Positions 1 to 10,131 of a stretch of DNA of 64,000 bases are shown piece by piece. Within the stretch, counting starts at the first letter, position 1; each line of letters opens with the position of its first letter. The notes beneath the pieces were generated by a model, which worked only from the letters and a program-made list of their open reading frames with translations, was not told the DNA's origin and ran no database searches. The stretch comes from Diphasiastrum complanatum (lineage: Eukaryota; Streptophyta; Lycopodiopsida; Lycopodiales; Lycopodiaceae): assembly GCA_029204225.1 (NCBI GenBank), contig CM055107.1, positions 17,144,809-17,208,808 on the forward strand, given 5' to 3'. The position numbers and the translations under genes are program-made.

Positions 1-450
1 AGTGAATAGCAAATGAGGATGCTTCTCTTCCAAAAATGGTAGAGTTTCCTCCTTCTCATTAAGCATGCAAATAATGTACAAATGGTGCCTTTTTATAAAA
101 TGGGGAAGGCCCTTGCCCCTCAATCTTATTGGCTAATATTCACAATGATCCTAGCCATTCATCTTGGACCCAACTTGATCCAAGGGTCCACAAAAAGTAC
201 ATTAGAAATCACAAGATTCATGTGAGTCCCAATTTGGCCCCAACTCTAAAAAGTGATCTCTAAGTTTAAAAATGACATTGGGCCTCTAGTTTTATTTTAA
301 TTACAAGGCCCAAGTCAAGTTTATGTTATTTACAACTTCAATTGTGTGCTCATTGGGTCATGGGCTTATACACGCAGGATGCTATGCCCTCGCAACACAT
401 TTTATTGGAGGATTTTATTTATTTACACTTTGTTGGGAATACCCCCAACA
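1..450 (-). mobile_element. LTR of gypsy family M, 5' part, minus orientation
   Basis: Read on the minus strand this is the first 450 bp of an LTR. It starts at 450 with TGTTGGGGGTATTCCCAACA and runs off the left window edge. Positions 1-135 match 51829-51963 in the same direction, and 140-450 match 50268-50580 in inverted direction, so the family is repeated in the window. A TATA box (minus, about 91-100) suits an LTR promoter. By comparison with the right-hand copy, about 370 bp of this LTR lie outside the window. No polypurine tract is seen beyond 450, so this is either the 5' LTR of an element lying to the left or a solo LTR. Confidence 0.75.
91..100 (-). promoter_or_regulatory. TATA box of the family M LTR
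   Basis: On the minus strand the sequence reads TTTTATAAAAAGG, a strong plant TATA box, about 350 bp into the LTR. It is conserved in the second copy near 51919-51928. It would drive transcription leftward. Inferred from motif and position only. Confidence 0.5.
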
Positions 451-479
451 GTTTATTATTCGCCTACTATTTTTTTTCA

Positions 480-1115
480 CTTTTTTGTTCTCTTCTTTAC
501 TCGCCACTTCTCCAGAGAGCTAGGAAGGCTCTAAACACTATTCTGTGACCTCCTCTGTTATAAATCATACCTCGCCATCAGAGACATTACTCGTCCTATA
601 GTCTAAAAACCCATTTTTTACACTTTTTCTTTGCCATCTTTACTCGCCATCAGAACTGAGTGATCAGTAAGCTCAGAGGCATCTTTTTGGTGATCGAGGA
701 GTAATAAAAATTATTACTCATGCTCAGAGCCATTACTCGCCGTTTTGAATTTTTTGTCATCTTTTCCATGTTTTTGTCATTTTTTTCATGTTCCTGCCAT
801 TTTTTATTACTCGCTAGTTATAACTCGCCATCAGGGATTTATAACTCGCCATTAGTGTTTCTTCCTTTTCTGTTTATTGACTTTACCTACCATCAGAACT
901 GAGGCCTGTACACATACTGATCTGTCTTCTGAGAGACCGACGAGTTATAAATTTATAGCTTGTCATCAAACTTGCCAATTATTTTTCATTACTCATCACT
1001 TTCATAGAGCCTTCCGATCATCATCTAGGGTAGGTAGGCAGCTTGACGAGTTATAATCCTATTACTCGCCTTGTTATTACTCGTCTATATAACTTGCCAT
1101 TAGAGAAAAATCTAG
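480..1115. repeat. Array of degenerate ACTCGCCATCAG repeats
   Basis: About ten variants of the 12-mer ACTCGCCATCAG, often preceded by ATT or TATA, are spread irregularly over about 600 bp. Clear ones lie near 561, 648, 733, 808, 824, 845, 1063 and 1095. No ORF of note is present. Ty3/gypsy gag sequence follows downstream, so this could be the untranslated leader of that element. Confidence 0.6.
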
Positions 1116-1499
1116 ATTTTTCCAGATCTTTCGACAATCAGAATTCATCTGCATTTTTCTATTACTTTCATTTTTCTCCGTTGTCTTTTGGATTTGCATT
1201 TACACCGCTTCTCATCTATCTGAGTTTTATTTTGATTCCAATCTGATCTTCATTATCGCATCGGCTAGATCCTCAATATGATCCAACATATAATCACCTA
1301 CACGCCGAAAAGATATATAAAAATTATCTGAGGAAAGAGAAAACGAAAAAGATCCAAAACAACCAAAAAATAAAAATATTAAAATAGTTCTATTTTCTGT
1401 TCCGCTGTATGCATCTGAGATCAAGTAGAGATTATCCACCTTGGATGCCCCTGAATTAGAGAAATTCATCAACATACTGATCGAAATATTACTTGAACC

Positions 1500-1919
1500 T
1501 ATTGACGTATATCCACCCCTGATGGACAATCCTAGGCCATTCGTGCCCCACACAGTCCAGAATTTTTCCAAAATCAACCTTTTGAGGTCTGATGACAAGG
1601 GAGATCTACGATGATTTTTACAGACCTACACCCAAGCGTGTAGAGCCTATGGAGACAACAACCCACAAGAGCTATTAAGATATTTCAATTTGTGTCTGAC
1701 CGACAACGCAAAAGATTGGTATCTTAATCTTGAGTAGAATGAATGAGATGAGTGGAACATCTTACATGCTAAGTTCATCACCAGATTCAAAACCACCCGT
1801 TTCGCAACTTGGACGACTCCGTATGGTTAAGAAAAGTGAATCCCTACGTGATTATCGAATCAAGTGATTGCACGGTAAATGCAACCCTGATAGCATTCTA
1901 GATCATAGTGTCTAGACAT
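1500..1919 (+). pseudogene. gag: Ty3/gypsy gag fragment
   Basis: One plus-strand frame from about 1500 to 1840 reads as a retrotransposon Gag core despite three in-frame stops. It contains PFVPHTVQNF, then QTYTQACRAYGDNNPQELL, then LTDNAKDWYLNL and HAKFITRFK. This is the helical capsid-like region of the retrotransposon gag family, with the characteristic A-x-x-W tryptophan. A single-base slip near 1840 ends the readable part. The copia LTR starting at 1920 truncates it. The 123-codon ORF on the opposite strand here is only its shadow. Confidence 0.75.
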
Positions 1920-2649
1920 TGTGAAGATTATAAAAATATTATCTTCCTATCTCGAGTTTGGGGCCATGTCCATGGTTATTTCCACTATATTTCATGTTGT
2001 ACATAAAAGGTATGTGAATTGAACACATAACCTTTTAGTATAGGTCGGATTTGAGTTAGGTAGATTCAATTTTGATGACCTGCAAAAGTTTAGATAGCAT
2101 GCAATGTCATACTGTATGCATGCAAACCAAATGCAATCAGTGCATGCAACATGCAAAGTGGATTATGTGATCTACACATGTCTAGGCAATTTTATTAGTT
2201 GACATGCAGTACATGCAATATCCATGCATGCAGTTACACATGTGGATCTCTGGTAGGTGAATTAGTTCAGTTAAGTGGACTTTCCATGCAACTTTATTGT
2301 AGGAATTCGAGTCTCTCTCATGTAGGAAAAGCTTGGCATGTTTTGCCACATTGTGAATAATGAGATTTTGGTAATTTCGACTCATTCTATCTCTACCCGA
2401 GTTCTCTTTCATTTATGTTCTCTCTCTACCCGAGAGCAGGCTATTTTCCCCATACTGAGCACTTAGAATTATTTATGACATTCAATCCTCATAGTGAGAA
2501 GTTAGATTTTTTCATCAGATGTATGCCATTGTGCTCTTGTCATAGATTTTTCAAGTATACTATTCTCTGATCAATCTTGTGCAATCACAACACCTCAGTA
2601 AGATCCTGTAGGGTGTGTAGTGAAGTTCACACATGCTAAAACCTTCACA
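1920..2649 (+). mobile_element. 5' LTR of copia element B
   Basis: A 730-bp LTR bounded by a perfect 7-bp terminal inverted repeat, TGTGAAG and CTTCACA, followed at once by a tRNA-Met primer-binding site. It matches 13010-13731 along its length, about nine bases in ten by eye. U3 holds nine CATGCA motifs between 2098 and 2290. Pyrimidine-rich CTCTCTCTACCC stretches lie near 2410-2430. The LTR is inserted in the gypsy gag fossil; the five bases before it are GACAT. No matching 3' LTR is found. Confidence 0.9.
2098..2290 (+). promoter_or_regulatory. Cluster of CATGCA (RY) motifs in U3
   Basis: Nine copies of CATGCA start at 2098, 2119, 2143, 2150, 2203, 2212, 2223, 2227 and 2285. CATGCA is the core of the RY element bound by plant B3-domain factors of the ABI3/FUS3/LEC2 group. 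The cluster is conserved in the second LTR at 13161-13373. A regulatory role is inferred, not shown. Confidence 0.45.
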
Positions 2650-2661
2650 TGGTATCAGAGC
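2650..2661 (+). other. Primer-binding site, element B
   Basis: TGGTATCAGAGC is complementary to the 3' end of plant initiator tRNA-Met and directly abuts the LTR end. It would prime minus-strand DNA synthesis. Confidence 0.9.
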
Positions 2662-3415
2662 TTCATGCTTTGAAGAGGTGAGGGTGTATACATTAGATCT
2701 TCAGTGCTTTTGCTTGCAAGAACTCGAATTTTGTAGAGGGATTCAAACTCGTTGAGAGACAAGCTATTTGTGGATCATAAGTGGATCAAAACGAGCCTAA
2801 TCTGCTCCAGCAGAGCCCTGTACGGACAGAGGGCTCACACATGTGAAATCAGTCCTCATTAATTGAGTGCTACTTCTCTAGATTTGATTCAAATTTGATG
2901 TTCTATAGCTTGTTGGATAGGTATTGAAGAGTATAATGTGTTGCTCGTGTTTTTTAATCAATTTGACTTGTTTTCAGAAGAGTTTTAGGAAATTAGAGAG
3001 TTTGAGAGGGTACTCAACTCGTGGGATATGCCAAAGTGAGCACACATCAGTTTATTTCACCATTTTCGTCAATTTTCACTGTCAATCAAGTAGAATTGGA
3101 TAGAAGTGAGTGTTCTGAGGTCTTAGACTTTTCATTTCACACAAATTACTATGTTTGAGCTGAAAGTAAGTTCCTAGAGAGTTTTTCAGTTGTTTGAAAC
3201 TCATGGGAGAGATAGACTTCTTACTTGTGTGTGCTTCTTTTTAGTGACTGAAGCAAGATCCAAATTCAAGATAGATTGATTTTCTGTGTTGTTCTCACAT
3301 CTGTTGCTAGATTTCATAGGTTGGATCAACATCAGTGCTAGATCCTAGATTGAGAGAGTAAGCAACATCCTTTCAACTCCACTTCTTATCTTTACTAAAA
3401 TTTCTCATAGAGAAG
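2662..3415 (+). other. Untranslated leader of element B
   Basis: About 750 bp between the PBS and the gag start, without a useful ORF. It is collinear with 13744-14505 of element D, which marks it as the family's conserved leader. Confidence 0.75.
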
Positions 3416-4872
3416 ATGTCTTCATCTGGTTCACATTTCTTGGAGCACAGTGAGAGATTAACATCTTCCAATCATTCAATGTGGAAGATCAGAATGGAAT
3501 CATTATTGATTTTACAAGATGTAACGGATATTGTGAGTTGAGCTGAAGAAGAACCTGCTGCACCTAATGAAGCTACAACATTTCACAAAAGAACCAAAAT
3601 TGCCCTTAATTTCATAAAAATGAATGTAACCAATGAAGTGTTAAGAGAGATCAGTACATGCACCACTGCCAAGGAAGCTTGGGATACTCTAAAAACAATC
3701 TATGAAATCAAGAATACTTCTAGATTGCTTACACTTAGAAACCAAATATTTCTAAATTATCAGAGAATAGATGAGAGTGCTTCATCATATGTCATGAGAG
3801 TTAAGGATCTTCATCAAGAGTTAGCTGGTATGGTGATGCTCTTAAGAACACTAAACTTATTCAAGTAGTCCTAAATGGACTTAGAGATGAGTATGACAAT
3901 ATTTTGCAGACTTATGCTATCAGGGAGGACCTTCCATCCTTGGAGACACTGCAAGGTATTCTCATTGCTAAAGAAAGCAGGCAAGAGAACAAGATGTTGA
4001 GGATCAACAGGCTTTCATTGAAAGATGATGGAGATGACAAAGCACTCTTCATCAGAGACAAGTCAAGAGGCAAGGGCAAAGGACAACAATACTTCAAGAA
4101 GGACAAAGCCAAAGAAGGTAGTGAGGATCAGTCACAAGCTGCAACATCCAGTGGCAAGAAGAAGCTATCAAAGATCATGTTTTTTTTGTGGCAAGAAAGG
4201 ACACTATGCATCAAACTGTTTCAAGAAGAAGAACCAATCTAAGCAAGCTAGCCTTACTAATGAGGATGAGTGTGAGGGTGTTGAGAGTGAAAGAGAGGAT
4301 TCATTAATGATTTCTACTTTTTCGTCTTTTCCTTTTAAGAATGAAGAAGTCTAGTGGATAGATAGTGGGGCTAGTTCCCATATGTCTAGTTCTAGGAACT
4401 CTTTCACTAGTCTCATGCAATATCTAGGTGCAAAAAGATCAATCTATACTGCTAATGATGTAAAGTCTAGGATTGAAGGAATAGATAGTATTCCACTGCA
4501 GGCATCATCATCAAAATCTTTTTGCTTACATGATGTACTTTATGTACGTAGATTGACCAAGAATCTCATTAGTGTAGGATAGTTGTTTGATAGTGGATTG
4601 GATATCAAGTTTCAAGTTGACAAGTGTATAATCTCAAGAGAAAATGAAGTTATTGCTAGAGGATCTAGAATTGGTAAGTTGTACAAACTAGATTCTAGGG
4701 AGAATGCTAACATTTCAGATATTGCTTATGAGACCAAGGTTCTTCAAGAGGATTTGTGGCACAAGGGATTGGATTATCCCAATTTCAAAGCCATGCAATC
4801 TATGGTCAAGGAAGGAAAAGCTATTGGACTACCAAAGACACTGTCAAAGGAGCTTCTACCTTGTGAAACTTG
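3416..4872 (+). pseudogene. gag-pol: Copia element B gag-protease-pre-integrase, broken
   Basis: The chosen ATG at 3416 matches that of sister copy D. The Gag region (DUF4219/UBN2 type) begins MSSSGSHFLEHSERLTSSN and carries MNVTNEVLREI and AWDTLKTIYEIKN. A CCHC zinc knuckle, CFFCGKKGHYASNC, lies near 4178-4219. The protease motif WIDSGASSHM follows with its catalytic Asp codon at 4361-4363. Next comes the pre-integrase region, with DVLYVRRLTKNLISVG and an LWHKGLDYPNF segment where the family norm is WHKRLGHP. Stops near 3540, 4352 and 4580 and frameshifts near 3830 and 4170 kill the reading frame. Element A cuts it at 4872, just before the integrase catalytic core. Confidence 0.85.
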
Positions 4873-5701
4873 TGTCGTGAAAGCGTGTGTGTGGGACTAA
4901 TTCGTATTCGTCCTCTTCGTCTTCTTTATCGCAAACAATTTTCTGTCTTCAAATTATCTTTTCATGTGGAAGCCCTTACAGGATCCCAAACACTCGACTA
5001 TGCATCACAGGACACATTCTATTCTAGCAATCATGATACATAGCACAAGACAAGATGTACAAAAATAGAGTGATTGTATTATCAGTTTTAGTTTAGAGTG
5101 AATTCGTCAGTGTCTCGCTCGTTGGCAGAATGACATTCTACTCTTTCGTTGTGTTATGCTCATTGGCAGACTTTCATGCACAACTATGGTGTCTTTACTT
5201 TCTTACTCTATTTGCTACGTCTCTTTCTCTCTCATACAGATCTCTGTATTCACCTCTTTTTATTATGATCCAGAGAGGATCATTTATACCTCCACTATGT
5301 GGAGTTTACAAGATAGCTAAACGTCGAATCACATGACTAGTTAACGCTAATCAACTAGTTAGTTAGTCTTCGTCGTTGCTACTCGTTTCGGCTGGGCGTG
5401 AAGCCCGTTGAGCTGCCAGCTGGCAACGCGAAAGATTTTTCTTTGTCTGTTTTGTAATCTCCCATTTGCTTTCGTTCTTTTCGTTTCTTTTCATAGTTTT
5501 CGTTTCGCGTCCCTTTTGCGGTTTGCGATCCTGGAGGTGTGTTTGCGATTCGCGATTGATTCGCAAATTGTTCATGCTTCGAGTCAAATACACGTTGACT
5601 GTCACGAATCGGTCTCGTTTGACTGTCGCAAATCATTCTCGTTCGAACTTCGTGTCTTGTTCGTGCTGCGACAAAGTTGCAGGAGTTCACCATTTTTGAC
5701 A
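4873..5701 (-). mobile_element. 3' LTR of copia element A
   Basis: An 829-bp LTR, TGTCGTGAAAGCG to CATTTTTGACA on the plus strand, next to a polypurine tract on its right. Its first 316 bp align with 9786-10101 at roughly nine bases in ten, which indicates an old insertion. The small ORFs on both strands at 5363-5761 fall inside this LTR and look spurious. Confidence 0.85.
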
Positions 5702-5710
5702 CTCCCTCTT
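5702..5710 (-). other. Polypurine tract of element A
   Basis: The minus strand reads AAGAGGGAG immediately before the LTR start TGTCAAAAATGG. This is the usual plus-strand primer position in LTR elements. Confidence 0.8.
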
Positions 5711-5731
5711 GAACCTTGCAGCTTTGTTTGT

Positions 5732-6189
5732 TCAATCCAATTGCCTCTCTTTGCTTGGTAAAGAGTGGCTTGTGAGCGGTTTTGTGAGGAGATCTACAAT
5801 CATACTTTCTGATTTTATGAACTGGACTTGGAGCTCTCCTTTCGAGATCAAATCTCGAATGTGATGGTACTTCAGAGGAATGTGCTTCATCTTTGAATGG
5901 AAGACAGGATCGTGGGACAGATGGATTGCACTCTGGGAGTCCATCATCATCCTAGTTGGCCCCTCTTGTGGTGTCCTGATTGCCTCCAATATCATTTGTA
6001 GCCACACTACCTCATTCGTCACTTTTGAAGCTGCGACATACTCAGCCTCGCAAGAGGATTGGGCTACCAAGGTTTGCTTTTTGCATATCCAGCTGATTGC
6101 AGTTCCGCACGCTATTGTACATCCTCCAATAATGGACTTGCTGTCATCTTTGTAGATCGCCTAGTTTGCATCACTGTAGTGATGTAGCT
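5732..6189 (-). pseudogene. Element A RNase H domain
   Basis: Copia-type RNase H, which removes the RNA strand after reverse transcription. Visible acidic motifs are YSDAN, SSCEAEYVAA and MDSQSAIHLS, followed by HSKMKHIPLKYHHIRD and the tail KSESMIVDLLTKPL. The conserved DANWA tryptophan is a stop. The last 112 codons (5732-6070) form one open frame. A closely related fragment of this domain occurs at 42243-42559. Confidence 0.88.
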
Positions 6190-7231
6190 CGAATCCTTTC
6201 TCTTCGTTTCTAGCTCTTTAGGTTAATCCAACATTTCGGGTACCCTTCAGATATTGTAGGATTCATTTAGCCATTTTCTAATGTGCTAGACCAAGATTGG
6301 AACATAATTGGCTCAATGCATAAACAGAGAAGGCTAAATCGGGTCTGGTACAAATTGTTAAGTACATCAAACTATCGATTAAGTTCTGGTAGGGTATACC
6401 TGTCATCTTCTATTTTTTCTCTTCTGTTTTTGGGCAATCATGTTTCGTGAGCTTGGCTCTAGCTATAATTGGTTTGGCTTTCTCTTTACAGTCCATCGTG
6501 TGGTACTGCTTCAGCACCTTTCTGGCATATTCTGACTCATTCAAGTGCATTTTGCCATTTGTTCGATCTCTTCTGATCTCCAGCCCTAGGCATTTTGTTG
6601 CTTCTCCAAGATCTATGATTTTGTAGTTTTTAGAAATCAGACTCTTCGTGTCTTTGATCATCATTAAGGAATTTCCTATCATCAGCGAATCATCCACGAA
6701 AATGGTCAGTATCACAAAATCCTTTCCTACTCTTTTGATGTAGACATTACAGTCTGGCTGAGTAGGATTGAAGTCTAGAGACTTCAGAAGACCATCAAGC
6801 TTTTTGTACCAGGCTCATGATGTCTGTTTTAGACCGTAGATGCATCTTTGCAATTGACAGACATATTGTCTGTTGTTGGGGTCTTCATAGCCTTCAGGTT
6901 GCTTCACGAGAATTTTCTCCTCTAGATCTCCATGGAGAAAGGCTATTTTCACGTCAATCTAGTGAATTTCCAGATTACACTGTGTGGCGTATGCAAGGAG
7001 CAGCCTTATGCTTGTCATCTTGACCATGGGCGAATATGTGTCGAAATAGTCGACACCATATCCCTGCGTGTAGCCCTTCGCGACAAACCTTGCTTTGTAG
7101 CGGCCAATGGTGCCATCTGATTTCATCTTTTTCTTGTACACCCACTTGCAGTCGACTACTTTTCTGTTTTCTGGCAGTGGCTTCAATGTCCATGCCTCGT
7201 TTTGCCTCATTGACTCGATCTCTTCTGACAT
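6190..7231 (-). pseudogene. Element A reverse transcriptase
   Basis: The RVT_2 (copia) reverse transcriptase is readable along its length. It begins MSEEIESMRQNEAWTL, then CKWVYKKKMKSDGTIGRYKARF and AKGYTQGYGVDYFDTYSP. The palm follows with FLHGDLEE and YGLKQTS, then a stop where the family has R before AWY. The catalytic motif reads FVDD rather than the usual YVDD. A YARKVLKQYHTMDC segment and the connection region complete it. Stops near 6410 and 6814 and in the connection region make it inactive. Confidence 0.9.
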
Positions 7232-7355
7232 TGCCAGTTTCTAAATTCTCCCTCTGGACTCTGGATAGCTTCTTGGTATGTTGCTGGCTCTTCTGTGAAG
7301 CTGCAGTACTCGAACTACGTGTCTTTGCTCTATTGAAGATTGTCAAAATAGTGGC

Positions 7356-8571
7356 CTAGAGGTCTTCTTTGTCTTGTTGACCTTTGAGGTTCGTTCGTCG
7401 CTGCTCGAATATTTCTTGTTCGTGGGGTCGATCCTCTGTTTCCTGCTGCTCTAGAGTCTGGGGTTCTGCATTCTGATTTGATGACTGTCCTCGATCTCCC
7501 TCTTGAATAGGCAGTAGTGTGAAGATCTCATGGCCTCTTTTGTCTTTCAGTCCAGAAAATGTGGACTCGTCAAACTTTACATCTCTTCTCGAAACAATTT
7601 TCTTCGTGGTTGGATCGTAGAGTCTGTACACATGTGTTCCGTTCAAGTAGCCGACCACGATTGTTTGTTCGAATTTGTCATCGAGCTTGGAATGTGCTTG
7701 AATGCTGCAGATCCAAACACTCGTGCATATGACAGATCAGGATTTTTGTCTTTCCACATCTCGTATGTGTTTTGTTCTCCAGCGCTATCGTTGTAGATCT
7801 GTTCTGCAGGTGTACAGCTGCAGCTATTGCCTCAACTCAGAATTGACCTGGCAATTGAGCCTGTGTCATCATGCATCTGGCTCCTTCGACTAGCGTTCTA
7901 TTGTTTCTTTCTGCCACACCATTGTATTCTGGTGTGTATGCAAGAGTGAACGAGTGTTCAATCCCTTGTTCTTCACAGGATCTTGAGAATTTTGTGCTTT
8001 TGTATTCACCTCCATTGTCAAATCTAAGGATCTGTATCCTTTTTGAGGTGTGTCGCTCTGTGAATGCCACGAACTTCTTGAAAGAATCAAATACTTTGAA
8101 TTTCTTCTTCAAGTAGTAGATCGTGGTCATTCGGCTATAATAATATATGAACGTTAGAAAATATATCGAGCCTGAGAGCAAATATGTTTTCATCGGTCCA
8201 CACACATCAGAGTGAACAAGCTCAAGAACTTCCTTGGCTCTTCTTCCTTCGTGTGTAAATGGATTTTGATGTTGCTTGTCTTTTTGACAAGCTTTGCAGA
8301 ACTCAGTCTCGGGCCTTGATATTTTGAGACCTGTGACAATGTCCTTTGTGCTCATGTCGTACAGGCTCCGCATGTTCAGATGATACATTCTCCTATGCCA
8401 GAGCTGATTTTCGTTTTCTGAAGCATTTAATATGCTATCAGAGTTGCTGATTATTTTGGCCTGGTAGAGATTTCTTTCTTTGCATCCGACCATTAACAAC
8501 TTGTTTGTTGTCTTCTCGATCATACGACAAGTGTTGTCGTCGAACAAAACTCGAATGCCTAGATCTGCCAT
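7356..8571 (-). pseudogene. Element A integrase and linker
   Basis: Integrase inserts the cDNA into the host genome. The zinc-binding HHCC is visible as WHRRMYHLN and FCKACQKDKQH. The catalytic core shows the D-D-E triad in HSDVCGPM, LRFDNGGEY and NGVAERNNRTLVEG. A GKGYE-like tail, MVGYLNGTHVYRLYDP, begins the linker towards RT. The core is open from 8571 to 7837 (244 codons). A stop near 7836 and shifts separate it from the tail at 7356-7658. Confidence 0.88.
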
Positions 8572-8599
8572 CTTGGAAACAGATAGCAGATTTTATGAG

Positions 8600-8998
8600 T
8601 GAAGGCACATAGAGTGCTCTTGGCAGGTCTGCTTGGCCTGACAGTGTTCATAGCTGTAGAGAGCCGATGCCCTTGACATCATGTCTGCCTCCATCGCCTA
8701 GAATCACCACTCTGTCGGTTTTAAGTTCGCGAAAGTTGATCAAGATTTTTTTGTTGCAGGTTATGTGAGATGTTGCTCCTGAATCGATGACCACATCGTA
8801 GTCATGTTCAGAGTAGCTTGTTGAAGCTTCGTCGAGTATCGTGAAAGCTTCATCATCTCTTTCTGCATCTTTAGATGATTCTGTAACGTTTGCCTTTTCA
8901 GCTTTGTTTTTTTTTTTTGGGGGTTGAATCTGCAGTCGTATGCAGAATGCCCTTTCTTCTTGCAGTGCATGCAAGGTATTGCTGGACTGAACCAGCAT
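8600..8998 (-). pseudogene. Element A aspartic protease
   Basis: Retropepsin-like protease that would cut the polyprotein. The active-site motif VIDSGATSHIT is intact, with the Asp codon at 8783-8785, followed by VILGDGGRHDVKGIGS. It is joined to Gag out of frame through a run of Ts (A on the minus strand) near 8908-8920, a likely slippage site or frameshift. The match to the integrase frame breaks near 8590. Confidence 0.82.
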
Positions 8999-9720
8999 TT
9001 GTTGGCCATATGGTCTGGTTTGTGGCAGTGATCGCAGGAAGAAGATTGTTGATTTGAGGACTTCGTCTTCTCAAATCTTGGTTTGTTTTTGTTCTTCTTC
9101 TTTCCTTTCATGAAGAGAGCCTTCTCTTGATCACTGCTTCCCTCTCCTTCACCTCTCATCAATTTCTCATCAACGACAAGACTGACTGCTTTGTTGAATG
9201 TCATATCTGGTAGACTCAGTATGATCATTCTCAGCGGCTAATAGGACGTCGGTAGAGATTTCATGAAGTACATCAGCTGCTGTGGTGCTGGGACCTGGTG
9301 CTCTTGTCTTGATGCAACGAGTTGAGCAAAGATAATTCTGATCTTTTCAACGTGCTAATCCAACTGGTTGTCATCCCACTGTATTGATTACAGCTGATTG
9401 TGAAGGTGCATGACTGAAGCTGCAGTCCTCACTTCAGACTTTTGCTTTAATCTTTCCCACGTTGCGTGGCTGCTTTCGCAGTCTTTAATTTGCATGAGTA
9501 GATCTTCATTTATGGACAAAACGATGATTGCCATTGCGCGCTCATCCTTTCTGATCCATTCAGCTCTCCTCAGGTCTCCCTCTGGAGGCTGCACCTTTGA
9601 GAGTTCGATCATCGACCAGATGCCTTTGCCCTTCAGGAGTGTTTTGATTTTGAATTTTTAGATTCTGTAATTTGCGCCATCGAGACTAATTGCTACTCTG
9701 GTCTGGATTGTTGTAGCCAT
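8900..9720 (-). pseudogene. gag: Element A Gag with two zinc knuckles
   Basis: The start at 9720 (MATTIQTRVA) lies about 50 bp after the PBS, which is typical. The capsid region contains MIELSKVQPPEGDLRRAEW and SSHATWERLKQK. Downstream lie a basic KGKKKNKNKPRF stretch and two CCHC knuckles, CDHCHKPDHMANKC and CMHCKKKGHSAYDC, which bind RNA. Several in-frame stops occur, near 9660, 9385, 9358 and 9238. Paired knuckles distinguish this family from B, C/D, H and I, where one knuckle is seen. Confidence 0.85.
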
Positions 9721-9773
9721 ATTATGTTGTCTGAAAGAATCACTGTTAGGATATCAATAGTGACAACCTGTTG

Positions 9774-9785
9774 GCTTTGATACCA
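9774..9785 (-). other. Primer-binding site, element A
   Basis: The minus strand reads TGGTATCAAAGC directly after the LTR end. This is the tRNA-Met type PBS with one change (G to A). Confidence 0.85.
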
Positions 9786-10101
9786 TGTCGCGGAAGCGCG
9801 TGTGTGGGAGTGATTCGTATTCGTCCTCTTTGTCTTCTTTATCATGAACAATTTTTTGTCTTCAAATTATCTTTTCGTGCGGAAGCCCTTATAGGATCCC
9901 AGACACTCGACTATGCATCACAGGACACATTCTACTCTAGCGATCATGATACGCAACACAAGATGAGATGTACAAATAGAGTGACTGTATTACCAGTTTT
10001 AGTTTTGAGTAGATTCGTCAGTGTCTCGCTCGTTGGTGGAATGACATTCTACTCTTTCATTGTGTTCTGCTCGTTGGCAGACTTTCATGCACAACTATGG
10101 T
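9786..10101 (-). mobile_element. Truncated 5' LTR of copia element A
   Basis: It begins TGTCGCGGAAGCGCG next to the PBS and follows the 3' LTR for 316 bp, stopping at the point equivalent to about 5188. The remaining 500 bp, including the outer LTR end, are missing. The junction leads straight into the RT region of element C. Confidence 0.85.
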
Positions 10102-10131
10102 AAAAGACAAACTTTTGAGAGATATAAGTAT

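Larger units (their letters stand above)
4873..10101 (-). mobile_element. Copia element A, nearly full length, minus strand
   Basis: The element runs from a truncated 5' LTR (9786-10101), through PBS, gag, protease, integrase, RT and RNase H, to a polypurine tract and a complete 3' LTR (4873-5701). The order gag-PR-IN-RT-RH defines Ty1/copia. It sits inside element B, next to the bases ACTTG (4868-4872). The matching target duplication on the right is missing, because the outer part of the 5' LTR and the neighbouring DNA are deleted at 10101. Many stops and shifts show it is inactive. Confidence 0.9.

Noticed and set aside
480-1115. CRISPR-like array
   Set aside because: Repeats are degenerate with irregular spacing, there are no cas genes, and the DNA is plant nuclear.
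1227-1598. 123-codon minus-strand ORF
   Set aside because: The opposite strand reads as gypsy Gag over the same bases; the ORF is its shadow.
2650-2661. tRNA gene at the tRNA-like matches (also 13732, 25347)
   Set aside because: Only the 12-base complement to the tRNA 3' end is present, next to LTR ends; these are primer-binding sites.
5363-5761. Overlapping ORFs of up to 118 codons on both strands
   Set aside because: They lie within the 3' LTR of element A and have no family resemblance.
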